NCBI GenBank assembly: GCA_934541205.1
Contig: CAKTDK010000089.1
Location: forward strand, 1 to 7,263
DNA: 7,263 bases
Source: an uncultured Eubacteriales bacterium
GTDB lineage: Bacteria; Bacillota; Clostridia; Oscillospirales; RGIG7773
Reading direction: 5' to 3'
The translations under genes were made by a program, and so were the position numbers. Below, piece after piece: positions 6,470 to 7,263 of the stretch (position 1 is its first letter; every line of letters starts with the position of its first letter). Below the pieces are notes generated by a model. The model was not told where the DNA came from, did not search any database, and was given only the letters and a program-made list of their open reading frames with translations.

Positions 6470-6546
6470 AATTATAAGAATTACAATAGTATTGAAAAAA
6501 CATCATAAATAAAGCAGTTTGGAAATAATTTAAAAAATCCAATTAT

Positions 6547-6588
6547 AAAAAAAGTCTCGGACGCAAATTATGCGTCGAGACTTTTTTT
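6547..6588. terminator. Bidirectional terminator shared by azlCD and the rRNA operon
   Basis: An 11-pair stem (AGTCTC-G-GACGC against GCGTC-GAGACT, one bulged G) with loop AAATTAT is flanked by seven A on the left and seven T on the right, so it ends in a U run when read from either strand. On the plus strand it closes azlCD; on the minus strand it begins immediately after the CCA end of tRNA-Asn and closes the rRNA operon. The last T of the run doubles as the terminal A of the tRNA. The 77 bases between azlD and this hairpin show nothing convincing. Confidence 0.92.
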
Positions 6589-6663
6589 GGCTCCCCAACT
6601 CGGACTCGAACCAAGGACACTGCGGTTAACAGCCGCATGCTCTACCGACTGAGCTATTGGGGA
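6588..6663 (-). tRNA. tRNA-Asn (anticodon GTT)
   Basis: A complete 76-base cloverleaf is seen on the minus strand. The acceptor stem is TCCCCAA with TTGGGGA, the discriminator base is G, and CCA is encoded. The D arm has AGCTCAGTCGGTAGAGC, the anticodon stem TGCGG/CCGCA holds loop CTGTTAA with anticodon GTT (reads AAC and AAT), and the T arm contains GGTTCGAGTCC. It is the last gene of the rRNA operon, 50 bases after 5S, and would be released from the common precursor by RNase P and 3' trimming. Confidence 0.97.
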
Positions 6664-6672
6664 ATATTAAAA

Positions 6673-6706
6673 GAACAGCAAAGCATAATATTACCCTTTC
6701 CTGTTC
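6673..6706 (-). other. Hairpin in the 5S to tRNA-Asn spacer
   Basis: On the minus strand GAACAG pairs with CTGTTC, then after a G-G mismatch AAAG pairs with CTTT, around a 12-base loop. It sits between the 3' end of 5S and the 5' end of the tRNA and could be a processing or spacing structure. It lacks a following T run, so it is not a terminator. Confidence 0.45.
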
Positions 6707-6713
6707 CATAAAA

Positions 6714-6829
6714 GCAGGCGATGCCCTATGTTCCCGGGACGTTACCATCCAAGTATTTTCAGCACCGGTGAGCTTAACTTCCGTGTTCGGTATGGGAACG
6801 GGTGGACCCTCACCGTCATAATCACCTGC
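6714..6829 (-). rRNA. rrf: 5S ribosomal RNA
   Basis: A full-length 116-base 5S rRNA on the minus strand. The ends pair as helix I (GCAGGTGAT with ATCGCCTGC). The universally recognised CCGAACACGGAAGTTAAGCTC loop/helix region and the GGGTCCACCCGTTCCCATACC arm are present, as is the GGATGGTAACGTCC segment. It lies 112 bases after the 23S 3' end, in the normal 16S-23S-5S order. Exact ends are inferred from helix I and may be off by a base or two. Confidence 0.95.
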
Positions 6830-6941
6830 TATTTTTTTCCGTCCGTTTATCCGGACTTCTAAAGCTACTTATTCAAGTACCTTCAAAACTAAATAACTAT
6901 TATCTTCTTCAGAGTCTCTTCCGAGTTCCCTCATATTCTCA
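6830..6941 (-). other. 23S-5S transcribed spacer
   Basis: A 112-base spacer with no reading frame of note. On the minus strand it contains AGTTTTGAAGGTAC, a segment typical of Firmicute rRNA spacers, and a short hairpin at 6841-6856 (GTCCG/CGGAC) just before 5S. These are likely processing signals for the rRNA precursor. Confidence 0.7.

Positions 6942-7263
<322 letters not shown>

Noticed and set aside
6470..6546. Small RNA or small gene between azlD and the terminator
   Set aside because: The 77 bases are AT-rich, with only a five-base TTGGA/TCCAA pairing and no coding potential; nothing supportable.

Overview
The window looks like chromosome of a low-GC Gram-positive bacterium of the class Clostridia. 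The evidence is strong AGGAGG-type ribosome binding sites, AT-rich intergenic DNA, a short 386-residue SerA with one C-terminal ACT domain, an RsgI-type anti-sigma factor with PepSY repeats, and an AzlC/AzlD pair. The genus cannot be named from the sequence alone.

Layout from left to right: (1) the 3' part of serC and all of serA on the plus strand, a serine biosynthesis operon covering the first two pathway steps; (2) a 110-bp element with perfect 24-bp inverted ends lying between serA and the convergent anti-sigma gene, probably acting as terminator for one or both; (3) on the minus strand, an ECF sigma factor and its overlapping membrane anti-sigma partner, which has an RsgI-like Asn-Pro autocleavage motif and two PepSY domains outside the membrane; (4) upstream of that pair, also on the minus strand and separated from it by a perfect-palindrome terminator, an integral membrane acyltransferase of family 3; (5) divergent from the acyltransferase, a plus-strand azlC-azlD operon (predicted branched-chain amino acid exporter) behind a near-consensus sigma-A promoter; (6) converging on azlCD from the right edge, the distal end of a ribosomal RNA operon on the minus strand: partial 23S, 5S and tRNA-Asn(GTT), closed by a hairpin flanked by A and T runs that can stop both strands.

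No CRISPR array, transposase, phage gene or obviously new multi-gene system was seen. The parts most worth a second look are the sigma/anti-sigma signalling pair with its predicted self-cleaving sensor and duplicated PepSY domain, the long palindromic element after serA, the missing acidic catalytic residue in SerA, and a dyad that overlaps a possible promoter of the sigma operon. Several start codons (anti-sigma, azlD, acyltransferase) are better placed downstream of the longest reading frame, judged from ribosome binding site spacing.
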